From Bacteroidales bacterium UBA1374 (lineage in GTDB: Bacteria > Bacteroidota > Bacteroidia > Bacteroidales > UBA932), in contig DBRG01000005.1 of NCBI GenBank assembly GCA_002305545.1, positions 1 to 64,000 of the forward strand: 64,000 nucleotides of DNA. The letters are read 5' to 3'. The notes beneath the pieces are model-generated. The model worked only from the letters and a program-made list of their open reading frames with translations. It did no database searches and was not told the origin of the DNA. This document shows, piece after piece, positions 1 to 7,340 of this stretch; position 1 is the stretch's first letter, and each line of letters starts with the position of its first letter. The position numbers and the translations under genes are program-made.

Positions 1-46
1 TACACTGATAATGTAGGGGTCAGCGGTTCAACTCCGCTCGGGACTA
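1..46 (+). tRNA. tRNA-Ile (GAT), 3' part only
   Basis: The window opens inside the anticodon arm. A 7-nt loop at 5-11 (CTGATAA) carries anticodon GAT. It is followed by the 3' half of the anticodon stem (12-16), a T-arm with loop TTCAACT (27-33) and the 3' acceptor strand (39-45) with discriminator A46. The 5' half lies outside the window. It is followed 14 nt later by tRNA-Ala, the pair normally found in bacterial rRNA spacers. Confidence 0.85.
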
Positions 47-60
47 CTGCATAAGGCTAC

Positions 61-134
61 GGGGATATAGCTCAGTTGGCTAGAGCACCTGCTTTGCAAG
101 CAGGGGGTCGTCGGTTCGACTCCGTCTATCTCCA
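61..134 (+). tRNA. tRNA-Ala (TGC)
   Basis: A complete cloverleaf: acceptor GGGGATA (61-67) pairs with TATCTCC (127-133) with one G-U, the D-arm is at 70-86, the anticodon stem CCTGC/GCAGG encloses loop TTTGCAA (93-99) with anticodon TGC at 95-97, and the T-loop is TTCGACT. No CCA is encoded. It lies 14 nt after tRNA-Ile, as in 16S-23S spacers, but a terminator follows instead of a 23S gene. Confidence 0.95.
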
Positions 135-135
135 C

Positions 136-167
136 AAAACGCGACAAATTATTGCCGCGTTTTTTTT
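136..167 (+). terminator. Intrinsic terminator after the tRNA pair
   Basis: AAAACGCG (136-143) pairs with CGCGTTTT (156-163) across a 12-nt loop, and the T-run spans 160-167. It begins one base after the mature 3' end of tRNA-Ala. It shows that transcription of the Ile-Ala pair ends here rather than continuing into a 23S rRNA gene. Confidence 0.85.
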
Positions 168-276
168 ATGCGCAGCCGGCAGCAAACAGGTTCCGCCTGT
201 TGCCATGGTATCTGCCACCAAATTATCAAAAAATTTAATCAATACTTGCCCGAACTGTTTTCCAAGCACTGCCGCA

Positions 277-336
277 GCCACCACAAGTACAGGGAGCCTC
301 GGCTTGTATAATAAAGCTCCCGGCTCTTGTGGTGGC
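277..336. repeat. Two-tier inverted repeat upstream of the AraC-type gene
   Basis: The outer arms are GCCACCACAAG (277-287) and its exact complement CTTGTGGTGGC (326-336). Nested inside are GGGAGC (292-297) and GCTCCC (316-321). The right arm ends 21 bp before a TATCTTTG box, so the structure could be an operator or DNA hairpin for the regulator gene, or a leader left from an older transcript. No T-run follows, so it is not an intrinsic terminator on the plus strand. Confidence 0.6.
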
Positions 337-357
337 GGTGACTGTCTGCTGTTTTAT

Positions 358-365
358 TATCTTTG
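358..365 (+). promoter_or_regulatory. -7 element TATCTTTG for the AraC-type gene
   Basis: This is an exact match to the Bacteroidota -7 consensus TAnnTTTG. No convincing TTTG is seen 19-21 bp upstream. It lies 12 nt before ATG 378 and overlaps the TTG/ATG codons at 363 and 369, which argues for initiation at 378. Confidence 0.55.
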
Positions 366-377
366 TGTATGCAATAC

Positions 378-1460
378 ATGAATACGCTGGTCTGGATAGG
401 ATTTTGCCAGGCATTGTTTGCTTCCATACTCATGTTCACAAAAAATGAACGGACCGTATCGGATAAAATACTGTCCGCATGGCTTGTATTGCTGGCCCTG
501 GAGTTTCTGACCGCAGGAATGGACTACCAGTTCTATGAAACCCCCCTGCTGTCAGGCTCTCATCTATTATCCAATGCGTCTTTTTATTTGTATGTAAGGG
601 CCCTTACCAGATCCGGATTTCGCCTGAAATACTTACATCTGGTGCACCTGCTGCCATTCTTGATTTTCAAAGTGCTGGCCTACATCATCAAGGCGCCCTT
701 TATGGTGGGAGACTATCTGGTTTATCAGGAAAACTACTTGTTTCGCTTTTCCTTTGCCATGGCCAGCCTGATTTCATGGCTGATATACAGCTCTTTAAGT
801 TTGACCATGGTCTATCATTACCGGGCCAATCTGCAGAATGAAACCTCCCGTATCGACACCAACGAGAACATCCGCTGGCTTATGTCTGTTACCATTATTT
901 ACGTTGTGTATTGTTTTATAACCTACATCATATCCTTTACCCTGATCATAAAGGGAGATTACGACTCCATCCTTCCCGGAATATTTAATTATTCCATACT
1001 GCTTGTGCTGCTATATGCGCTGAGTTTTTACGGTTTGAGACAAAAGCACATACCCGAAGAATTACAAATTCCAAACGAAAAGCCAAGGTACAAAAAAAAC
1101 CTCCTGGACGACCGGACCAGAAAGATTATCGGCAAACAGGTCCTGGTTTACCTGGAGCAAAGAAAAGCGTACCTGAATCCAGACCTAAGCATGGATATCC
1201 TTTCACAAGACATGCAAATACCAAAACACCAGCTTACCGAAGTGCTGAATGCCGAGCTGGGTAAAAACTTTTTTCGCCTGGTAAATTCATACCGTATTGA
1301 AGCAGTAAAAAAAATGCTGGCAGACAGTACGAATCATTATTCCATAGAGGCGATCGGCTACGATTGCGGATTTTCCAATAAATCATCTTTTTATAAGATT
1401 TTTAAAGAGACAGTAGGGGAAACGCCATCGGAGTATAAGAAAAGAATCTCGGCCATCTGA
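378..1460 (+). CDS. AraC-family regulator with N-terminal membrane domain
   Basis: This 360-residue protein has an N-terminal half of about six to seven hydrophobic segments (residues 1-220) and a C-terminal AraC-type double helix-turn-helix (about 255-358, ending in the typical GYDCGFSNKSSFYKIFK and TPSEYKK motifs). The architecture is that of membrane-anchored AraC regulators common in Bacteroidota, which presumably sense an envelope signal and act on nearby genes. ATG 378 is preferred over TTG 363 and ATG 369 because those overlap the -7 box. The barrel/RND/carrier cluster starts 76 nt downstream on the same strand and is the obvious candidate target, by inference from position only. Confidence 0.85.
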   Translation: MNTLVWIGFCQALFASILMFTKNERTVSDKILSAWLVLLALEFLTAGMDYQFYETPLLSGSHLLSNASFYLYVRALTRSGFRLKYLHLVHLLPFLIFKVLAYIIKAPFMVGDYLVYQENYLFRFSFAMASLISWLIYSSLSLTMVYHYRANLQNETSRIDTNENIRWLMSVTIIYVVYCFITYIISFTLIIKGDYDSILPGIFNYSILLVLLYALSFYGLRQKHIPEELQIPNEKPRYKKNLLDDRTRKIIGKQVLVYLEQRKAYLNPDLSMDILSQDMQIPKHQLTEVLNAELGKNFFRLVNSYRIEAVKKMLADSTNHYSIEAIGYDCGFSNKSSFYKIFKETVGETPSEYKKRISAI

Positions 1461-1536
1461 TTTTTGTAGTCCATCTTTTAAAAAAATGAAGGATTATCGG
1501 TTCCTTTTTCTTTCATTTGCACAAATTTTACAACGA

Positions 1537-2862
1537 ATGAAACGAATCATCTTTTTCACTATACTGATTTGTGCCACTTTGCAGGTAAGGGCCCAATGGA
1601 GCGGAAATACGGACTTCAGTATCCATGGTTTTGGAAGAGGGTCTGTTTACGGAGGCAGCAAGGCATATGATCTGACCTCTGTTTTTGCTGAACTTTCCCT
1701 GCAGGCCTCACTCAAAAAAGGACCAGCCATCCTTGAGTCGGATATCAGGTTCACCACAGGCATGTTTTTTAATGAAAAAGATGCCCGGTTCAGGATCAGG
1801 GAGCTTTACGCAGGGTATAAAAGCCAGAAATTTGATATTTTCCTTGGGAACCAGATAGTCATCTGGGGGCGTATGGACGGATTCAATCCAACAAACAACA
1901 TAACCCCCAGCGATTACTTTTTTCTTTCATCGGATCCGGCCGATCAGCAGCAATCCAATTTCATGCTGAAAATGCAATACAGACCCCTTCCCGGAGTAGA
2001 TCTTGAGCTGGTGGCCATTCCATTCTACAAAATGTCAAGTTACCGGTTTGATCTCTTTGACATGGGGGAACTGGGGAAATACCTGCTGTTCGGCGATGAT
2101 ATGCTTCCGGAAAGGATACTGGCCAACGGGACCTATGCCGTGCGGGCGAATTTTGACTACCCTGCATTCGGCGGTTCCGTTTCCTGGTTCCAGGGGTATG
2201 ATCCCTACCATGGATTCAATGTGGTTTCTGTGAATTGGGCATCGGCCCAGCCCGTTGTACGCATTGCTTCCACGCCTTACAGAAAAACCGCGATAGGCGC
2301 AGATGTTGCCATACCCGTTGGTAATTTGATGATAGTCAGGGCCGAAGCGGCCTATAACCACACGAAAAATCCGGACAAAAAAATGTTCATACCCAATCCG
2401 GATATAAGCTATGTTGTTGGTATAGAAACCAATGTGTTGGGTTGTACCGTCATAGGCCAATACATTGGAAAATATACATTTGATTTTTTCCCATTATCTG
2501 TCCCTGTCTCTCCCGATGCTAATGACCCGGCGTCACTTGTCCAGTATGCAGAGAAGTATATAGATTATGAGAACAGGTTATTTAACCGCAAAGTTTTCAA
2601 TCAGCAGGAAAGGACCAACCATGCAGTTTCCCTGACCATAACCAGGTCTTTTGCTTACGATGTCCTGTCAGCTGAATGTACAGGCTATTACAATATCACA
2701 TCAAAAGAATGGTTTGTCAGGCCCAAGTTGAGCTGGAGGATATCGGATGCCCTGATGGCAGTGGTGGGTGGCAATTATATGAGGGGGGGAGAAAAAACAT
2801 TGTACGGCTATTCTTCAGCCGTAATGAACGGGGCTTTTGCAGAACTTAAAGTGATCTTTTAA
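1537..2862 (+). CDS. Outer-membrane beta-barrel protein of an RND cluster
   Basis: The 441-residue protein starts at ATG 1537, giving a clean signal peptide (MKRIIFFTILICATLQVRA, then Q). An upstream in-frame ATG at 1486 would bury this signal and was not used. The mature part shows alternating aromatic/polar strands (for example AELSLQASLKKG, LYAGYKSQKFDIFLG) and ends in a phenylalanine (KVIF), as expected of a barrel inserted by BamA. I do not recognise a named family with certainty. Five nucleotides separate it from the RND exporter gene, so it is probably the outer-membrane partner or receptor for the same substrate. Confidence 0.75.
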   Translation: MKRIIFFTILICATLQVRAQWSGNTDFSIHGFGRGSVYGGSKAYDLTSVFAELSLQASLKKGPAILESDIRFTTGMFFNEKDARFRIRELYAGYKSQKFDIFLGNQIVIWGRMDGFNPTNNITPSDYFFLSSDPADQQQSNFMLKMQYRPLPGVDLELVAIPFYKMSSYRFDLFDMGELGKYLLFGDDMLPERILANGTYAVRANFDYPAFGGSVSWFQGYDPYHGFNVVSVNWASAQPVVRIASTPYRKTAIGADVAIPVGNLMIVRAEAAYNHTKNPDKKMFIPNPDISYVVGIETNVLGCTVIGQYIGKYTFDFFPLSVPVSPDANDPASLVQYAEKYIDYENRLFNRKVFNQQERTNHAVSLTITRSFAYDVLSAECTGYYNITSKEWFVRPKLSWRISDALMAVVGGNYMRGGEKTLYGYSSAVMNGAFAELKVIF

Positions 2863-2867
2863 AAAAC

Positions 2868-5123
2868 ATGGGAATATCAAATTTTATCATAAAATACAGG
2901 TGGTATATCATTATTGTCACCCTGGTACTAGTACTGCTGGGAATTATTCCCCTGACAAAAATCCGTGTCAATCCGGATTTGGAATCTTACCTGCCAAAGA
3001 CCATGCCTTCCATACAAAACAATAAAAAAATTGGAGAGTATTTCGGGAATGATGAGTTATTACTGATTATTTTTCAAACAGAAGACGTACTTAATGAAAA
3101 AACGCTGAACCGGATCAGGCTGATAACAGACACCTTGTCCATAATGCCACAATTCGGTCGTGTCTATTCATTATTTCAGGCAAAGGATATCCGGTCTCAG
3201 GAGGGGAGCATGGTGGTAAATCCTGTGGTGACGAGCATCCCGGAAAATGAGCAAGACCGGGAGATCTTAAGGGAGGCTATCCGTGCCAACGACCTGGTGT
3301 ATAAAATTGTTGTCTCCGATGATTTTAAAAACGCACTGATCATCCTGAGTTCTGAAAAAACAGTGAATGATGACCAGCTCATTGGACTGATAGATGAAAT
3401 TATGCAGAAATACCCCGGAGATGAAAACGTGTATATCAGCGGGAATCCATATCTGAGGGATGAGTCGGGCAAGAAAATTGGCCGTGATGCACTGCTGTTG
3501 TTACCCATTGGCTTGCTGGTGATGTTTGTGATCCTGCTTGTATCGTTCCGGGAGTTCAGGAGTGTATTGCTGCCGTTTTCTGTGGTGCTTTTTTCCATCG
3601 TTTTTTCTATGGCCCTGATCCCGGTCTTCGGATGGGAACTCAGTTTGATAGGGGTGATCATACCCATCATGATGCTTGCCATTGCCAATAATTACGGGGT
3701 ATATTATGCAGCCCGATACCAGGACCTGCGGGCATCGGAACCCAATCTTTCACCCCGGGAACTGGCCATAAAAATTTCCGATTATCTATATACCCCGGTC
3801 ACTTTATGTGGGCTGACCACCATTGTGGGAGTCCTGGGCCTGGTGGCGCATTTGTTCAGGCCTGCCAGGCAGATGGGGATAGTCTCGGCCATTGGTATTA
3901 CCTTTGCGCTGCTGGTGAGCCTGCTGTTCATCCCGGCTGTATTGTCCCTGCTAAAGAAGGGCAGAATTCATAAAGACCTGGAAGACGGGTCAAAAGGTTT
4001 CATTCCTTCTTTGCTGGAGCGTACAGGGGAGAGCATTACACGACATCCCAAAAGAATTGTAAGCTTTTTCATACTCTTTATGGCATTGTGCTCGGTAGGA
4101 CTATTCTTTTTCAAGACAGCCCCCGATTCCAACGATGTTTTACCGCAAAACCATTCCTTCAACAAGGCCATTAACATTCTGGACAGCCACTTTGGCGGGA
4201 GCAAGATGTTTAATGTGATGTTTCAGGGAGACGTGACAGATCCCGTCCTGCTTAACTGTATTGACAGATATGAGCAGGAACTCAGAGAAATACCCCGCGT
4301 GGGAACCGTCACCTCACTTTCTTCCATTATCAGGAAGATCAGTAAAGCCCTGAACGACTCCACCGACACAGGCTATGACCGCATTCCAGAAACCAGGGAG
4401 GGCGTTGCGCAATACCTGGAACTCTATTCCATGAGCGGCGAGCCCGAAGATCTGGAGCAATATGTGGATTTTGACTATACCAATACACTGCTCACGGTGC
4501 AATTCAAAGACGGGAGCATAGGGGAAATCAGGAGCCTGCTTACGAAAATCGAAGAAATGGCCCGGGCAGATTCCCTGGAACCGGTCATTGGCGGCTTTAC
4601 ACTCACCGATATTGATATTAACGAATCTGTAGAAAAGGGTCAGTACTATTCACTGCTGGTGGCCTTTGTCGCGATATTCCTTTTACTAAGCCTGATTTTC
4701 AAAAGCACTAAAGCCGGTTTGATTGGAAGCTTGCCTTTGGCCTTTGCCGTATTTTGCACCTTTGGGTTGATGGGCTGGCTTGGTTTGGAACTGAATATTG
4801 TAACAGCTTTAATATCATCTATTTCGATAGGACTTGGGGTGGATTTTACCATTCATGTGTTCTGGAGGATCAAATGGGAGCTGGCCCACGGCAACAATTA
4901 CGGCCGGAGTATCAAGGCAACGCTCAAGACCATTGGACGGGGGATCGTCATTAACGCCAGTTCTGTGATGCTGGGTTTTGCCATCCTTTTCCTATCCGCC
5001 TTTCCTCTGATCCGTTCTTTTGCCTTTCTGATCGTTTTATCTCTTTTCCTATGTCTTGTCAGTGCCCTGATCCTGATCCCTGCCATATGCTACTGGGTCA
5101 GGCCTAAGTTTTTAGAAAAATAA
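2868..5123 (+). CDS. RND superfamily (MMPL/COG1033-type) exporter
   Basis: This 751-residue inner-membrane protein has the duplicated MMPL layout: TM1 at about residues 12-30, a periplasmic domain, a TM bundle with the conserved AIANNYGVYYAARYQDL segment near 268-286, a second leading TM near 395, a second periplasmic domain, and a second bundle with SIGLGVDFTIHVFWRI near 655. It is predicted to move lipid-like or hydrophobic substrates using the proton-motive force. It lies between an outer-membrane barrel and a LolA-like carrier, an arrangement suggesting lipid or lipoprotein traffic across the periplasm. The substrate cannot be read from the sequence. Confidence 0.85.
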   Translation: MGISNFIIKYRWYIIIVTLVLVLLGIIPLTKIRVNPDLESYLPKTMPSIQNNKKIGEYFGNDELLLIIFQTEDVLNEKTLNRIRLITDTLSIMPQFGRVYSLFQAKDIRSQEGSMVVNPVVTSIPENEQDREILREAIRANDLVYKIVVSDDFKNALIILSSEKTVNDDQLIGLIDEIMQKYPGDENVYISGNPYLRDESGKKIGRDALLLLPIGLLVMFVILLVSFREFRSVLLPFSVVLFSIVFSMALIPVFGWELSLIGVIIPIMMLAIANNYGVYYAARYQDLRASEPNLSPRELAIKISDYLYTPVTLCGLTTIVGVLGLVAHLFRPARQMGIVSAIGITFALLVSLLFIPAVLSLLKKGRIHKDLEDGSKGFIPSLLERTGESITRHPKRIVSFFILFMALCSVGLFFFKTAPDSNDVLPQNHSFNKAINILDSHFGGSKMFNVMFQGDVTDPVLLNCIDRYEQELREIPRVGTVTSLSSIIRKISKALNDSTDTGYDRIPETREGVAQYLELYSMSGEPEDLEQYVDFDYTNTLLTVQFKDGSIGEIRSLLTKIEEMARADSLEPVIGGFTLTDIDINESVEKGQYYSLLVAFVAIFLLLSLIFKSTKAGLIGSLPLAFAVFCTFGLMGWLGLELNIVTALISSISIGLGVDFTIHVFWRIKWELAHGNNYGRSIKATLKTIGRGIVINASSVMLGFAILFLSAFPLIRSFAFLIVLSLFLCLVSALILIPAICYWVRPKFLEK

Positions 5124-5139
5124 ATACAATGATAATATT

Positions 5140-5916
5140 ATGAAACTACTGTTAAAATCGCTGGTTACCGGGTTGTTTTTGTTTTTTTGCGCCAACGGGT
5201 TATTTGGACAATCGGCTGCTGAAATCAGCAGAAAATCCAGAGAGGTTATAGACCTCGGCTCTACGCAAATGGATTTTACCATATACATCAGGGATAACAA
5301 AGGAAATGAGCGGGTAAGGCAATTGACCATGATATCCGCAGTCTTTAATGATGTAGGCAAAACGCTCGTACGTTTTACAGCGCCTTCCGATGTGCAGGGT
5401 ACAACACTGCTCATTTACGACAACAAGGACAAAGAGGATGATATGTGGATTTATATGCCTTCTTTGAAGAAAGTTCGCCGGATCATCAGTTCTGAAAGAG
5501 GTAAAAGCTTTATGGGATCTGAGTTTACCAACGCAGACATGAGCAAGCCCAACCAGGCAGATTTCAATTATTCCCTTCTGGGCACAACGATATATGATGG
5601 AAAGGAATGCTGGATGGTACAGTCAGAAGGCAAGGATCAGACCATCAGTAAAGCGAACGGTTACAGTAAATCAGTCAGCTATATAGATAAAAACAGTTAC
5701 CTGTGCTATAAAGTGGAATACTATGATCTGTCGGGAAACCTGCACAGGATCCTGACGTCCCATGATTATAAGAACGTGACAAAAAGCACCTTCTTTTCCT
5801 ATAGAACCGTCATGGAAAATGTGCAGAACAAACGTATCTCTGAAATGGTGGTAAACAAGGTGGAAACACAAACCAAATCCGGGGAGGAAATGTTCTCTCC
5901 CAACGCCCTGCAATAA
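5140..5916 (+). CDS. LolA-like outer-membrane lipoprotein-sorting protein
   Basis: The 258-residue protein begins with a signal peptide (residues 1-23). The mature part resembles the LolA-like family that partners RND exporters: paired strands such as MDFTIYIRDNKGNERVRQL and the conserved motifs DMWIYMPSLKKVRRI and GSEFTNADMSKP. In this family the half-open barrel carries a lipid or lipoprotein through the periplasm. It is the last gene of the barrel/RND/carrier cluster, 16 nt after the exporter. It ends 3 nt before the convergent HU-like gene with no visible terminator between them. Confidence 0.8.
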   Translation: MKLLLKSLVTGLFLFFCANGLFGQSAAEISRKSREVIDLGSTQMDFTIYIRDNKGNERVRQLTMISAVFNDVGKTLVRFTAPSDVQGTTLLIYDNKDKEDDMWIYMPSLKKVRRIISSERGKSFMGSEFTNADMSKPNQADFNYSLLGTTIYDGKECWMVQSEGKDQTISKANGYSKSVSYIDKNSYLCYKVEYYDLSGNLHRILTSHDYKNVTKSTFFSYRTVMENVQNKRISEMVVNKVETQTKSGEEMFSPNALQ

Positions 5917-5919
5917 TAG

Positions 5920-6651
5920 TTACCTTAGCAGCTGACGCTCTTCTGCAGAATAGAGGATTTTCTCCAGAACAGGCTTGAGCGAATCCCGGAAGACATAGAC
6001 CAGCATCAGGCACAGCACGAGGACCAGGATTATCAGAAGAAAGATCATGACTCCGTTGGGAATTTTTCTACGGGGTTTCCGGATGCTTTCATGCTGAACC
6101 TTTTCATCTGTTTGGACAACAGCCTGTTTAGGCATGGACGGGACTTCCGGGGTTGCTGAAGTGCATACCTCCGGCGAGTTATCTCCTGCCTGAACAGCTT
6201 TTTCCGGATCGCCGGCCTGGGCTGAAATTGCACACCTGACTTTGGATGGAACTAGCAGCGGTCTCAGGGACAAGGGAACCAGCCCGAAACCGTTTGGATT
6301 TACAGAGACGTTCTTGTCCACGATAAAAAAAACGTCTCCTTCACGCGTCCTTCTAAGCTTCCCGAAACCATCCAGTGTCACTGATTTTTCCCTGGCCAGC
6401 TTTTTGGAAACCTCGGCAAGCAAAGCATCAAGATCCTCCTTAGACGAGTAAGCTTTTTCCAGCAGTCCGTCATTCCAGGTTTCGCTTTCCCGGAAAGAAA
6501 TGCGTCTTCCCGGAGGCATGAGCACATGTCCATTGTTGGTAAGAGTAGCCGGGGTGTCTTCTGCGATGAAGCTTCCCATGCTTCCCAGAGAAACCCGGTT
6601 GTGTACGCGGAGCAATTCAATACAATGGGATGAAAGCAGGGATGTGTTCAT
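5920..6651 (-). CDS. Membrane-anchored HU/IHF-like protein (CCDC81-type HU domain)
   Basis: Residues 1-130 form two HU-like modules: an N-terminal ELLRVHNRVSLGSMGSFIAE and a second containing VTLDGFGKLRRTREGDVFFI. These match the prokaryotic CCDC81-like HU domains found in Bacteroidota. A low-complexity linker (140-195) leads to a basic RKPRRK and one transmembrane helix (200-221), then a short tail. Members usually end in a SPOR domain; here only about 20 residues follow the helix, so the SPOR part is absent. A link between nucleoid or DNA and the envelope is inferred. The start follows a TAAATTTG box by 8 nt. Confidence 0.75.
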   Translation of the reverse strand: MNTSLLSSHCIELLRVHNRVSLGSMGSFIAEDTPATLTNNGHVLMPPGRRISFRESETWNDGLLEKAYSSKEDLDALLAEVSKKLAREKSVTLDGFGKLRRTREGDVFFIVDKNVSVNPNGFGLVPLSLRPLLVPSKVRCAISAQAGDPEKAVQAGDNSPEVCTSATPEVPSMPKQAVVQTDEKVQHESIRKPRRKIPNGVMIFLLIILVLVLCLMLVYVFRDSLKPVLEKILYSAEERQLLR

Positions 6652-6659
6652 AATCTTAG

Positions 6660-6667
6660 CAAATTTA
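6660..6667 (-). promoter_or_regulatory. -7 element TAAATTTG for the HU-like gene
   Basis: An exact TAnnTTTG match on the minus strand, 8 nt before the ATG at 6651. The implied leader is only a few nucleotides. Confidence 0.6.
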
Positions 6668-6685
6668 CACTTTTTTTAATAAGAT

Positions 6686-6717
6686 TTTGCTCTTTCAGGA
6701 AAAACCGTTTATCTTTG
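6686..6717 (+). promoter_or_regulatory. Promoter of tRNA-Asn (TTTG-N20-TATCTTTG)
   Basis: -33 element TTTG (6686-6689) and -7 element TATCTTTG (6710-6717) separated by 20 bp, matching the Bacteroidota primary sigma consensus at both boxes. The mature tRNA starts 22 bp downstream. It is the best reference promoter in the window. Confidence 0.9.
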
Positions 6718-6738
6718 CACTCCCTTACAGGAAAACAT

Positions 6739-6815
6739 TCCTCATTAGCTCAGTTGGTTAGAGCACCTGACTGTTAATCAGGGGGTCCAAGGTTCAAGTC
6801 CTTGATGAGGAGCCA
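6739..6815 (+). tRNA. tRNA-Asn (GTT) with encoded CCA
   Basis: Acceptor TCCTCAT (6739-6745) pairs with ATGAGGA (6805-6811), and the discriminator is G6812. The anticodon stem CCTGA/TCAGG encloses loop CTGTTAA with anticodon GTT, and the T-loop is TTCAAGT. The CCA at 6813-6815 is encoded, unlike in the tRNA-Ala and tRNA-Ile above. A truncated integrase gene lies 128 bp downstream. Confidence 0.95.
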
Positions 6816-6823
6816 CTGAAAAT

Positions 6824-6858
6824 AAAGCACTTACAGCGTAATGTTGTGAGTGCTTTTT
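6824..6858 (+). terminator. Intrinsic terminator of tRNA-Asn
   Basis: AAAGCACTTACA (6824-6835) pairs with TGTGAGTGCTTT (6845-6856) with one G-U pair. The T-run occupies 6854-6858. Confidence 0.85.
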
Positions 6859-6900
6859 ACATTGAAAAATCACTCAATTTTGGGCCAAAACAGGGTGTTA

Positions 6901-6920
6901 TGTAAACCAATGTGTAAACC
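6901..6920 (+). repeat. Tandem TGTAAACC repeats before the integrase remnant
   Basis: TGTAAACC occurs at 6901-6908 and again at 6913-6920, one 12-bp period apart, between the tRNA-Asn terminator and the truncated recombinase. Short direct repeats here are typical of integrase arm-binding sites, but that role is inferred from position. Confidence 0.4.
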
Positions 6921-6943
6921 GGTACACAACACTTAACCAACTG

Positions 6944-7276
6944 ATGAACACGATCATAGATGTTGTATGCAAGCGCTCAAAAATCCTATCAAATGGTGAA
7001 TCGCCACTAATGCTGAGATTAACCAAGGAAGGAAAGAGGAAATATTCAAGCCTTCAAATCTCCTTAAAGCCTGATTATTGGGATTTTAACAAAAATAAGC
7101 CAAGAAGAAACTGCCCGGAGAAAGACTCAATAAACTTCAGCTACCTGTGTTGTGGCATGAACGCAAAATGTGCCTGCGAAATAACTCTTTGTAAACAATT
7201 TAAAATGCAATTACACGTGGGAGTTCAGAACGCGACCCGGACTATATTTACGGTCCCTCACTGCCCGGGAGCGTAA
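6944..7276 (+). pseudogene. Truncated tyrosine recombinase (integrase N-terminus)
   Basis: The first 64 or so residues match the N-terminal arm-DNA-binding domain of Bacteroidota phage/transposon integrases: the opening MNTIIDVVCKRSK, the SPLMLRLTKEGKRKYSSL strand pair and KPDYWDFNKNKPRRN followed by CPEKDSIN. After about position 7135 the sequence loses similarity to the family, and only 110 codons precede the stop, against about 400 in intact proteins. The core-binding and catalytic domains (R-H-R-Y) are missing. It sits just behind tRNA-Asn and is read as the relic of an element integrated at that tRNA. Confidence 0.8.
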
Positions 7277-7307
7277 TTATGAATATCCGTTTTGACATAT
7301 AATTATT

Positions 7308-7315
7308 TATATTTG
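7308..7315 (+). promoter_or_regulatory. -7 element TATATTTG for the antiporter gene
   Basis: An exact TAnnTTTG match, 25 nt before ATG 7341. A TTTTG at 7290-7294 lies only 13 bp upstream, shorter than the usual 19-21, so the -33 box is uncertain. Confidence 0.55.
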
Positions 7316-7340
7316 TTATGGCACATAAGAATGTTATGCT

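Noticed and set aside
76..381. 101-codon plus-strand frame
   Set aside because: It runs through tRNA-Ala, its terminator and the inverted repeat, and has no homology character.
1486..1536. Upstream start for the outer-membrane barrel gene
   Set aside because: It would place 17 residues before a clean signal peptide; ATG 1537 is the better start.
2035..2460. 141-codon minus-strand frame inside the barrel gene
   Set aside because: Antisense shadow of a well-supported gene, with no independent start signals.
7180..7276. GC-rich inverted segments after the integrase head as a distal attachment site
   Set aside because: No copy of the tRNA-Asn 3' end is found there and the pairing is weak.
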